This document shows positions 9,601 through 15,786 of a stretch of 26,499 nucleotides of DNA, in pieces. Position numbers and translations under genes: made by a program. The notes under the pieces were generated by a model, which was not told the DNA's origin, searched no databases, and was given only the letters and a program-made list of their open reading frames with translations. The stretch covers positions 1 through 26,499 of the forward strand of contig USJO01000017.1 of NCBI GenBank assembly GCA_900555075.1, given 5' to 3'. The stretch comes from an uncultured Clostridium sp. GTDB taxonomy: Bacteria; Bacillota; Clostridia; TANB77; CAG-508. Position 1 is the stretch's first letter. Every line of letters begins with the position of its first letter.

Positions 9601-11727
9601 TTCTGGAGTTTGTGCCAAAACATAACAAAAGAACCACAGGAATATTATGTTAAATATGGATTTGGATATGTAACTATAAAAACAATAAAAAATCAAATAA
9701 TACAAGAGATAGAAACTTTTGTAGCATTAGAAAACAAAATAAAAATAAATATATTAAAACTAAAAAATACATCAGGTGAAGAGAAAAACTTAAAAATTTT
9801 ATACTATATAAAGCCTGTTCTAGGAGAAGATGAAATACAAACAAATGGCTATATAAATGTAAATATGCAAAACAATGTAATTATAGCTGAGAACTTGTAT
9901 ACTGATAACTTTAAAGGAGCAGTAGTATATTCTGGAAGTAATGAAAAAATTCAATCATTTACAGGAAGTAAAGAAGAATTTATTGGTAATGGAAGTGTGG
10001 ACAATCCAAAGGCTATAAACGCAGTAACTTTAGGAGAGCAAAGTGGGCTTGGCGAGAACTCTTGTATTGCAATGGAATTAGAACTAAAGCTAGAAGCATA
10101 TGAAAATAGAGAGGTTGTATTATTCTTGGGAGAAGAGGATAATCTTTTAAAAGCAAAAGATATGGCATACAAATACTCAAAAATATCAAATGCACGAGAA
10201 GAGTTAAATCAAGTAAAAAAATTTTGGTATGAAATATTAACTCGTATACAAGTAAAAACACCATTGGAATCATTAAATATTATGTTAAATGGTTGGGCAA
10301 CTTATCAAACAATAGTATCAAGATTATGGGCAAGAACTGGATATTATCAATCAGGTGGTGCAATAGGCTTTAGAGACCAACTTCAAGATACTTTGGGATT
10401 AAAATATATTGCACCAGAATTAATGAAAAATCAAATACTAATTCAGGCAAGACATCAATTTATAGAAGGAGACGTAGAACATTGGTGGCATGAAGAAACT
10501 AAAAGAGGTATTAGAACAAGATTTTCAGACGATTTATTGTGGCTATGTTATGTTGTAAGTGAATATATAGAATATACGGGAGATAAAGAAATCTTAAATA
10601 TAGAAGTGCCATATTTACAGGGTGAGCCACTTGAAGAAGGAATAGACGAAAAATATGACTTGTATTTGGAATCAGATATAAAAGGTAGCATATATGAACA
10701 TTGTATAAAAGCAATAGAAAAGTCACTTAACTTTGGAGAAAATGGACTCCCTAAAATAGGATCAGGAGACTGGAATGATGGTTTAAACACAGTAGGAAAC
10801 AAGAAAAAAGGAGAAAGTGTATGGCTAGGATTTTTCTTGTATGAAATACTAAATAGATTTATTCCAATTTGTGAAGAAAAAGGAGAAGAAGAAAGAGTAG
10901 AAAAATACAAACAAGCAAAAGAAAAACTACGCAAATCATTAAATAATAATGGATGGGATGGAAGATGGTTTAAAAGAGCCTTCACAGATGATGGTGAACC
11001 AATAGGAAGCATAGAAAATGAAGAATGCAGAATAGACAGTATATCACAAAGTTGGGGAGTAATCTCGGGAGCGGCAGACAATGACAAAAAGTATATTTCA
11101 ATGGAGGCATTAGAAAATCATTTAGTAGATAAAGAAAATGGAATAATAAAACTACTAGATCCACCATTTAATAAAACAAAAATGGAGCCAGGATATATAA
11201 AAGCATATTTGCCCGGAGTAAGAGAAAATGGAGGGCAATACACACATGCAGCTATGTGGGCAATAATTGCATTTACAAAACTAGGCTTTGGAGATAAGGC
11301 ATTAGAATATTATAGAATGATAAATCCAATAGAACACTCAAGAACAAAAGAGACAGCATTAAAATATAAAGTAGAACCATTTGTAATTCCAGCAGACATA
11401 TATGGAGCAGGAAACCTAGCAGGAAGAGGAGGCTGGACTTGGTATACTGGTTCAAGCAGTTGGTTTTATAAAGCAGGCATAGAAAACATCCTTGGACTAA
11501 ACATCAAAAACAATGCACTAAGAATAGAACCATGTATTCCAAAAGACTGGAAAGAATATATTATAAAATATAGATACAAAAATAGCATATACAACATCAA
11601 GGTAAAAAACGAAAATGGCAAAAACACAGGAGTGGAAAAACTTTATTTAAATGGACAAGAAGTAAAAGAAAAACAAATTACACTAAATGGTGAAGGCGGA
11701 ATATATGAAGTAGAAGTATATATGTAA
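3673..11727 (+). CDS. Cyclic beta-1,2-glucan synthase-like multidomain enzyme (GT84 / GH189-like / GH94-like)
   Basis: This 2,684-residue membrane protein matches the layout of cyclic beta-1,2-glucan synthases (Brucella/Agrobacterium Cgs/NdvB, about 2,800-2,900 residues). In order: a helical N-terminal region; two membrane segments (about 387-440); a processive glycosyltransferase core with LDAD (Asp600/Asp602), HDLLEG (713-718) and HRWIRGDWQ (747-755); more membrane segments (about 792-850 and 924-960); a glucoamylase-like cyclisation domain (about 1020-1340, HRTSPTN, FGIPWLGFKRG, MAHHQG); then a phosphorylase-like GH94 region with beta-sandwich repeats and GSGDWNDG (Asp2366). The family makes beta-1,2-glucan from UDP-glucose, cyclises it and trims chain length. 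The start is TTG at 3673, 8-9 bases after GAGAGGG; TTG 3667 is too close to the SD. No exporter lies next to it. The product in a Bacillota is unproven; linear glucan is possible. Confidence 0.88.
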   Translation: MKKNRYLNIKGVTLDKDQLQTYMEKIAVNYEITGNSNVETYPISRLMDNFKFIQQTYNILNEHIKLDISIYSAGEWLLDNFYIIEETVKNIRNDLTREKYKDFPGISRGLYKGFARVYVLASEIVAYTDNKIDTETLELSLLAYERRKTLSMEEIWSLPIFLNIAIIENIRAVCEKIYLSQVQKYKVEEIVERLIDKKEANKQQYKKIRENTKMYKNSSYPFIEYMSYKLKKYGKTGNAYLNVLEEQVSKLGLTVSEVIRKEHFDIAMQKVLIGNSITSIREIARINFLELFEEINGVEDLLRQDPADVYDKMDYKTKEFYRNKIKKLSQKTKMSEIYIAKKILELAQKSKQIRKRHIGYYLIDKGENLLNNELGIKSKKRSKKPIYYIAGVYVFTAIFSILFGIYIYNKINLAIAIISTIFAIVPISEIYIQVINYIFGKTVTPTLLPKLALTNGIPEEYSTMVVIPTIINSREKVQELFRKIEVYYLANKENNLYFTLLGDCTSSKNEIESFDKEIIEEGIKQSKLLNEKYVSKGEKEKFYFLYRNRIWNRGERCYLGWERKRGMLCQFNRFLLTGKDEFRTNTIKSKLTIKYVITLDADTNLVLGTAKELIGTMAHILNKPILDKRRNIIIDGHALIQPRVGVDLISSRKSLFTKIYAGAGGTDSYTNAISDVYQDNFGEGIFTGKGIYDLELFHKILCDEIPENTVLSHDLLEGSYLRCGLTTDILLLDGFPFKYSSYIARGHRWIRGDWQIARWITNIIIVKDKVKKLNPLNSLSRFKILDNLRRSLIVVTVFIMLILAGILAIYKLPSTAVLLTALIALEAPTILDIINYIVFRKNTNSESITAHKNSLKSISGIKASIIRGFLELVVLPSRSYSNTNAIVKTIYRMNISRQNLLEWMTSEEAERQSKNNLLAYYKSMLANVIAGVVSIILGIITGGISFYIFGALFSIAPVIAWYISQEEKEEKAIDKINKQDKEYCLEIAKKTWRFFEENINEENNFLPPDNYQEDRKEKVAHRTSPTNIGLGLLAVCSSYDLGFISLDNAIELIRKMLTTIEKLQKWNGHLYNWYNTKTLEPLFPRYVSTVDSGNFIGYLYTLKQFLVETRNQNLINTIDNIINNTDFSMLYDYKKRIFSIGFNIEENKLTDSYYDLLASESRQASLIAIAKKDVPVKHWSSLSRTLTNLNRYKGLISWSGTAFEYLMPNINIKTYKGSLLDESCRFMLMSQKKYAQELGIPWGISEAAFNLRDLNNNYQYKAFGIPWLGFKRGLEEDMVVSSYAIFLSLKYDPKGAIENLKQLEKQEMYGEYGFYESIDYTISRLKYGKSYEPVKTYMAHHQGLILLSINNLINDKILVTRFSNNPEIEAVDILLQERMPEKAIITKEKKEKVQKLKMQDYENYSEKVYTKINTNLNTANVISNGKYTVVSNLKGIGYSKFNNLLINRFKETSDYNQGIFFYIKNLTTKQIYSNLPAHKSKVTFAPDKIKYVKTEGSIEVETKITVAPEESVEIRRLKLKNNGNNVETLEVTSYFEPVLSTDIQDYAHTAFNNLFLIFKEMGNGIILIKRKKREPKQKDIYAGVNLYTENETIGDVEYEIDKEKFMGRGNFSIPEAIKNSKPFSKNLGLVTDPGLVIKKTVKILPGETATLDLIISAGYDEETTIKLLQNYSNSNTISKVFELSKAKTEAETVYLGLKGKDIEKYQKMLSYLIFQNPMRKEILQKLPKRVYSQSELWKFGISGDLPILFVKIKDVNDIHVVRDALRAIEFFRSKNINVDLVILNEEKNSYEHFIKFEIENEIQNKQLAFLKNIFGGIFVINAKEISKEDVELLEFRSNLTLDASLGNIDTQLKDLEEDYEDKIKNIGEEDTKVYIENNELETINEEYSNLEYYNDYGGFTEDGLEYKMRISNENKLPTAWSNILANQNFGTVITQNLGGFTWSQNSRLNRISAWNNSANIDIPSEIIYIKDKETGRFWSLCQNITKEPQEYYVKYGFGYVTIKTIKNQIIQEIETFVALENKIKINILKLKNTSGEEKNLKILYYIKPVLGEDEIQTNGYINVNMQNNVIIAENLYTDNFKGAVVYSGSNEKIQSFTGSKEEFIGNGSVDNPKAINAVTLGEQSGLGENSCIAMELELKLEAYENREVVLFLGEEDNLLKAKDMAYKYSKISNAREELNQVKKFWYEILTRIQVKTPLESLNIMLNGWATYQTIVSRLWARTGYYQSGGAIGFRDQLQDTLGLKYIAPELMKNQILIQARHQFIEGDVEHWWHEETKRGIRTRFSDDLLWLCYVVSEYIEYTGDKEILNIEVPYLQGEPLEEGIDEKYDLYLESDIKGSIYEHCIKAIEKSLNFGENGLPKIGSGDWNDGLNTVGNKKKGESVWLGFFLYEILNRFIPICEEKGEEERVEKYKQAKEKLRKSLNNNGWDGRWFKRAFTDDGEPIGSIENEECRIDSISQSWGVISGAADNDKKYISMEALENHLVDKENGIIKLLDPPFNKTKMEPGYIKAYLPGVRENGGQYTHAAMWAIIAFTKLGFGDKALEYYRMINPIEHSRTKETALKYKVEPFVIPADIYGAGNLAGRGGWTWYTGSSSWFYKAGIENILGLNIKNNALRIEPCIPKDWKEYIIKYRYKNSIYNIKVKNENGKNTGVEKLYLNGQEVKEKQITLNGEGGIYEVEVYM

Positions 11728-11767
11728 AAAAATCCTAAGTAGGAAAAATTCCCACTTAGGATTTTTT
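11727..11767. terminator. Bidirectional terminator between the glucan synthase-like gene and the minus-strand helical-bundle gene
   Basis: AAAAAATCCTAAGT (11727-11740) pairs with ACTTAGGATTTTTT (11754-11767); two more G-C pairs follow beyond a mismatch. There is a T tract in the 3' arm on either strand. It sits between convergent genes and abuts the stop codon of the minus-strand gene. Confidence 0.9.
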
Positions 11768-11768
11768 A

Positions 11769-12194
11769 TTATAAATATTTCTTTAAATCATCTATATTTT
11801 TTTCTTGCAACCTAACAAAGTCAGATAAAATATTTTTAATTTCACTATCTAAAAAAGAATGATTATTTAATAATTTAGTGCCTTTTATAATTCCCATATC
11901 GTTTCCTTGAATTAAAAGCTCAGATAGCTTAGAATTACTTGTATCATTCACAGTATTAAGTTGAATACCCATCCAAGACATTGCTTTTTGCATAGTTGGA
12001 GTATCTTCCATTTGAAGATTATTTTTTACAAGCAATTCTTGAGTTCTGTCATAAATGTTTTGATATTCATTATGCTGAGTATTTAATAAATCTTTAAACT
12101 TAGTGTCTTGGGATTTCTTTAAAACAGTGCTTAAAGAATCCATACCCATCTTAGCATTTTGATTAATTTCTTTTAAGATTTCAAATTCTTTCAT
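11769..12194 (-). CDS. Predicted helical-bundle (ferritin-like) protein of unknown function
   Basis: The 141-residue soluble protein is predicted almost entirely helical. It begins MKEFEILKEINQNAKMGMDS and contains DLLNTQHNEYQNIYDRTQEL, KAMSWMGIQLNTVND, SELLIQGNDMGIIKGTK and EKNIDDLKKYL. Its spacing of four long helices and the E..Y..I/Q..H..Y pattern recall the small DUF2383/ferritin-like proteins widespread in clostridia. I see no complete di-iron motif (no paired ExxH), so metal binding is doubtful. The ATG at 12194 is chosen because AGGAGGT precedes it by 3-4 bases; the longer TTG frame (12221) starts before the SD. The function is not known. Confidence 0.82.
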   Translation of the reverse strand: MKEFEILKEINQNAKMGMDSLSTVLKKSQDTKFKDLLNTQHNEYQNIYDRTQELLVKNNLQMEDTPTMQKAMSWMGIQLNTVNDTSNSKLSELLIQGNDMGIIKGTKLLNNHSFLDSEIKNILSDFVRLQEKNIDDLKKYL

Positions 12195-12229
12195 AGTACC
12201 TCCTAATTTTAGTATTTGCAAATAATAGG

Positions 12230-12256
12230 TTATTATTCAATAGCTAAGAAAGTCAA
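12230..12256 (-). promoter_or_regulatory. Possible promoter for the helical-bundle gene
   Basis: On the minus strand TTGACT (12251-12256) and TAATAA (12230-12235) are 15 bases apart. The -35 is good but the spacing is short, so this is tentative. Confidence 0.3.
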
Positions 12257-12343
12257 TGCCTTTAAATAAAAAATCAGAGAACGAAGGGCTCGAAAATGTT
12301 GAAGCTAGAATTTAATTCATAGTATAAAATAAGAAGAAAACTA

Positions 12344-12372
12344 TTGCAAACAAAAACACTTTATTATATAAT
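12344..12372 (+). promoter_or_regulatory. SigA-type promoter for the ABC exporter genes
   Basis: TTGCAA at 12344-12349 and TATAAT at 12367-12372 are separated by 17 bases. They lie 36 bases before the ATG of the ATPase gene, which has a GAAGGGA SD. Confidence 0.75.
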
Positions 12373-12407
12373 GGTCTAGAAATCAAAAGAAAGAAGGGAA
12401 TAACTTT

Positions 12408-13304
12408 ATGGGGTTAGAGTTAAAAGACGTTTGCAAAAATTTTGGTACAAAACAAGCAGTAAAACACTTAAATCTTATCATAAATAAACCAGGCGTATAT
12501 GGATTGCTAGGAACAAATGGTGCAGGAAAGACAACTACAATAAGAATGATTTTAGGAATAATAAAAAAGACAGCAGGTACGATAACTTGGAATGATAAAG
12601 AAGTAACTAGGGAAAATGTAAATTTTGGTTATATGCCAGAAGAAAGAGGAGTGTATCCAAAAACAAAGATATATGACCAATTAATGTATTTTGCAAAACT
12701 GAAAGGAATAACAAGTGCAGAAGCAAACAAAGCAATAGATTATTGGCTAAAACGTTTGCAAATGGAGGAATACAGAGATGTTTTAGCAGAAAAGTTGTCA
12801 AAAGGAAATCAACAAAAAATTCAATTTATAATAGCAGTAATGAATGACCCAGAATTAATAGTACTAGATGAGCCATTTAGTGGATTAGATCCAGTAAATA
12901 CTGAAACTTTAAGTGAAGTTATGAAAGAATTAATAGCAAAAGGAAAATATATTATAATGTCTAGCCATCAAATGTCATCAATAGAAGAATTTTGCACAGA
13001 TTTAACTATATTAAATAAAGGAGATACTGTATTACAAGGGAATCTAGAGAAAATAAAAAATAGTTATTCATCAGAAAAATTAGAACTAATAGTAAACCAA
13101 GATATAGATAATTTTGTAAAAGAAGAAAATTTAGAAATTATTGAAAATAAAGATAATCATTATTTAATAAAACAAAAAGGTGAAAAACAAGGTGAAGAAT
13201 TATTGAAAAAATTAATAAATTCTAATATTCGTATAACAAAATTTGAAATGAAAAAACCTACATTAAATGAAATATTCATAGAAAAGGTAGGTGACGTAAA
13301 ATGA
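12408..13304 (+). CDS. ABC transporter ATP-binding protein, YhaQ/NatA-like
   Basis: This is the nucleotide-binding subunit of an ABC-2 type exporter. The 298-residue protein has Walker A GTNGAGKTT (35-43), signature LSKGNQQK (130-137), Walker B IVLDEP (151-156) and the switch histidine in SSHQMSS. The KGNQQK form of the signature and the overall length match B. subtilis YhaQ, annotated as the ATPase of a sodium-efflux system, and NatA. The C-terminal 90 residues form the extra domain typical of this subgroup. The stop overlaps the start of the permease gene by 4 bases (ATGA), so the two are translationally coupled. The substrate cannot be read from sequence; sodium is only a family-based guess. 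Confidence 0.93.
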   Translation: MGLELKDVCKNFGTKQAVKHLNLIINKPGVYGLLGTNGAGKTTTIRMILGIIKKTAGTITWNDKEVTRENVNFGYMPEERGVYPKTKIYDQLMYFAKLKGITSAEANKAIDYWLKRLQMEEYRDVLAEKLSKGNQQKIQFIIAVMNDPELIVLDEPFSGLDPVNTETLSEVMKELIAKGKYIIMSSHQMSSIEEFCTDLTILNKGDTVLQGNLEKIKNSYSSEKLELIVNQDIDNFVKEENLEIIENKDNHYLIKQKGEKQGEELLKKLINSNIRITKFEMKKPTLNEIFIEKVGDVK

Positions 13305-14533
13305 GAAATTTATGGTTAGTAACAGAATTTACAATTAAAGAAATGATAAAGAGAAAATCATTTATAATATCAACACTAGTATTACTAATTATTATAGCAA
13401 CAGCATTTAATATTCCTAATATAATGAAAATGCTAGGCAAAAATGATTTTAATGAAGAAATCTTAGTAATAGATCCAGAAAATTTATTTGAAGGAAATGT
13501 AGAAGTCTTAAATCAAATGAATATGGGATATAATTTTGAAATAACAACAGAGAACTTAAACTATGACCAACTAAAACAAAAGATAGAAAATGACAAAGAC
13601 GAATGTATTAAATTCACAAAAAATGAAGAAACTATAAAAATGGAATATATTGTAGAAAGTGCAGCAATGAATTTTGGAACTGTACCACAAGAATTGGTTT
13701 CTATATTTACTAATTTATATAGCAAGATACAAATATCAAAATTAAATATAACACCAGAAGAATTAGCAACAATAGAACCTGAATTTGATGTAGTGCTGGT
13801 TGAAACAGATGAAAATGCAGCAAAAGGGAATGTAACAATTATGATGATAATATCACTAGTTCTATTTTATGCAGTATTTTTCTGTGCACAGCAAGTATCT
13901 GTTGCAATAACAACAGAAAAAACCTCAAAAATAATAGAAACATTGGTAACATCAACAGATAGCAAAACAATAGTACTTGGTAAAACGTTAGGAATAGGAA
14001 TTGTAGGGTTAGTACAAGTAATTTTAATGATAACGGTGGCCGTAATTTCAGCAAAATTCTGCATAGACCCAGAGCTATTAAACACTATATTTGATGTATC
14101 ATCAATAACACCAAAACTTTTAATACTAACTCTAGTATACTTCTGTTTTGGATATGCATTATATTCTTTATTCTTTGCACTAACAGGAGCAACAGTAAGC
14201 AAACCAGAAGATGTACAATATGCAAATGGACCAGTAAGCTTTGTAGCAGTTATAGGATTTTACTTAGCATATTTCTCAATGATGAATCCTAGCAGTAATT
14301 TAAATAAAATATCTGGTATAATACCCATATCATCACCTTTTAGTATGCCACTTAGAATAATGATGGGAACAGCTACAAATAGCGAAATAACTACATCTTT
14401 ACTAGTTTTAGTAGTCACAACAATATTATTAGCAGTAGTTGCAATAAGAGTATATTCATCAACAATTTTAAATACTGGTGCAAGATTAAGTTTAAAAGAA
14501 GCTATAAAAATGGCAAAAGAAAATAGAGAATAA
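13301..14533 (+). CDS. ABC-2 type permease, YhaP/NatB-like
   Basis: This is the membrane partner of the preceding ATPase. The 410-residue protein has one N-terminal membrane helix (about 21-41), then an external domain of about 130 residues, then a membrane block of about five helices (from about residue 182: VTIMMIISLVLFYAVFFCAQ, LVQVILMITVAVISAKF, LLILTLVYFCFGYALYSLFF, FVAVIGFYLAYFS, TSLLVLVVTTILLAVVA). TEKTSKIIETLVTS after the second helix is the conserved cytoplasmic coupling segment of the NatB/YhaP family. It ends with a basic tail. Length and topology agree with YhaP (about 419 residues). It is the last gene of the pair; pfk follows after 40 bases and may be co-transcribed. Confidence 0.92.
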   Translation: MRNLWLVTEFTIKEMIKRKSFIISTLVLLIIIATAFNIPNIMKMLGKNDFNEEILVIDPENLFEGNVEVLNQMNMGYNFEITTENLNYDQLKQKIENDKDECIKFTKNEETIKMEYIVESAAMNFGTVPQELVSIFTNLYSKIQISKLNITPEELATIEPEFDVVLVETDENAAKGNVTIMMIISLVLFYAVFFCAQQVSVAITTEKTSKIIETLVTSTDSKTIVLGKTLGIGIVGLVQVILMITVAVISAKFCIDPELLNTIFDVSSITPKLLILTLVYFCFGYALYSLFFALTGATVSKPEDVQYANGPVSFVAVIGFYLAYFSMMNPSSNLNKISGIIPISSPFSMPLRIMMGTATNSEITTSLLVLVVTTILLAVVAIRVYSSTILNTGARLSLKEAIKMAKENRE

Positions 14534-14573
14534 AAGTATTTTAGAAAAATTTAAATAAAGGAGAAAAGAGAAA

Positions 14574-15710
14574 ATGATTAAGAAAGTTGCTATAATTACA
14601 AATGGTGGAGATTGCCCAGGATTAAATGCAGTTATAAGAGCAATAGTAAAAACAGCAGAAACAAATGGAGTAGAATGTTATGGCTATATAGAAGGATATA
14701 GAGGTCTATATGAAAACAACTATATAAAATTAGAATCAAGTGGCAGTGCTTCAGGATTATTACACAGAGGGGGGACGATAATAGGTTCATCAAACAGCAC
14801 AAACTTATTTAATTTAAAAGTAGAAGAAAATGGAAAAACTGTATATAAAGATGTATCAGATAAGTGTATAGAAAACGTTAAGAAAGCAGGGTTCGACTGT
14901 ATATTTACACTAGGTGGAGATGGAACACAAAAATCAGCAAGAGATTTTTCTGTAAAAGGACTAAACATCATAGGCGTTCCTAAAACAATAGATAATGACG
15001 TTGCTCATTGTGAAATTACATTTGGATACAATACAGCTGTATCTGTTGCAACAGAAGCATTAGATAGGTTACACTCAACGGCAGAATCACACCATAGAGT
15101 AATGGTCTTAGAAGTAATGGGACGTTATGCAGGTTGGATAGCACTAGAATCTGCAATAGCAGGAGGTGCAGATGTAGCCTTAATTCCAGAAATTCCATAT
15201 GATATAAACAAAGTTGTTGAAAAAATAAATCAAAGAAGAGCAGCAGGTAAAAAGTTTAGCATAGTAGTAGTATCTGAAGGTGCAAAACCAAAAGATGGAG
15301 AAATGGTAGTTAAGAAAACATTAGATGACGGAAAAGGACTAGACAACGTACGTTTAGGTGGAATTGGAGAAAAAGTAGCAGAAGATATAGAAGCTTTAAC
15401 AGGAGTTGTATCAAGAAACACAACCTTAGGATATGTACAAAGAGGTGGAACACCAACTGCATTTGATAGAGTATTATCAACAAAATATGGATACAAAGCA
15501 ATGGAACTAGCATTAGCAGGAATTTTCAATGTACTAGTAACTCTGCAAGGAGGAAAACTAGGATATGTGCCACTAGAAGATGTTGTAGGAAATAACAAAG
15601 AAATAGGAGCACGCTCAGGAGGAACAGAAAGTACCAATATTAAAACAGTACCAATGGATGATGACTTAGTAAAAGTTGCAAGAAATTTAGGAATATGTTT
15701 AGGAGACTAA
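14574..15710 (+). CDS. 6-phosphofructokinase, group III type with mixed donor signature
   Basis: Phosphorylates fructose 6-phosphate to the 1,6-bisphosphate in glycolysis. The 378-residue protein has the PFK fold motifs: TNGGDCPGLNAVIRA (9-23), GGDGT (114-118), PKTIDND (136-142, with the catalytic base Asp140), the MGRYAGW substrate loop, and LGYVQRGGTPTAFDR. Length and motifs place it among group III enzymes, not the 320-residue PfkA group. At the two residues that discriminate donors it has Gly117 (as in ATP enzymes, E. coli Gly104) but Lys137 (as in PPi enzymes; E. coli Gly124). So I leave the donor open, with ATP somewhat favoured. The ATG is preceded by AAAGGAG. A short inverted repeat (ACGC/GCGT, 15713-15723) follows but lacks a T tract. 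Confidence 0.93.
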   Translation: MIKKVAIITNGGDCPGLNAVIRAIVKTAETNGVECYGYIEGYRGLYENNYIKLESSGSASGLLHRGGTIIGSSNSTNLFNLKVEENGKTVYKDVSDKCIENVKKAGFDCIFTLGGDGTQKSARDFSVKGLNIIGVPKTIDNDVAHCEITFGYNTAVSVATEALDRLHSTAESHHRVMVLEVMGRYAGWIALESAIAGGADVALIPEIPYDINKVVEKINQRRAAGKKFSIVVVSEGAKPKDGEMVVKKTLDDGKGLDNVRLGGIGEKVAEDIEALTGVVSRNTTLGYVQRGGTPTAFDRVLSTKYGYKAMELALAGIFNVLVTLQGGKLGYVPLEDVVGNNKEIGARSGGTESTNIKTVPMDDDLVKVARNLGICLGD

Positions 15711-15786
15711 AGACGCTTTGCGTTAGTGAATAATGAAAAAAGAACTGGAAAACTAAAAAATATTTATATAGAAGGAGAAATACAAG

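Noticed and set aside
10548..11087. Minus-strand ORF of 179 codons inside the glucan synthase-like gene
   Set aside because: Antisense shadow of a strongly conserved coding region, with no initiation signals.
15713..15723. ACGC/GCGT hairpin after pfk as a terminator
   Set aside because: Stem of only 4 bp and no T tract.
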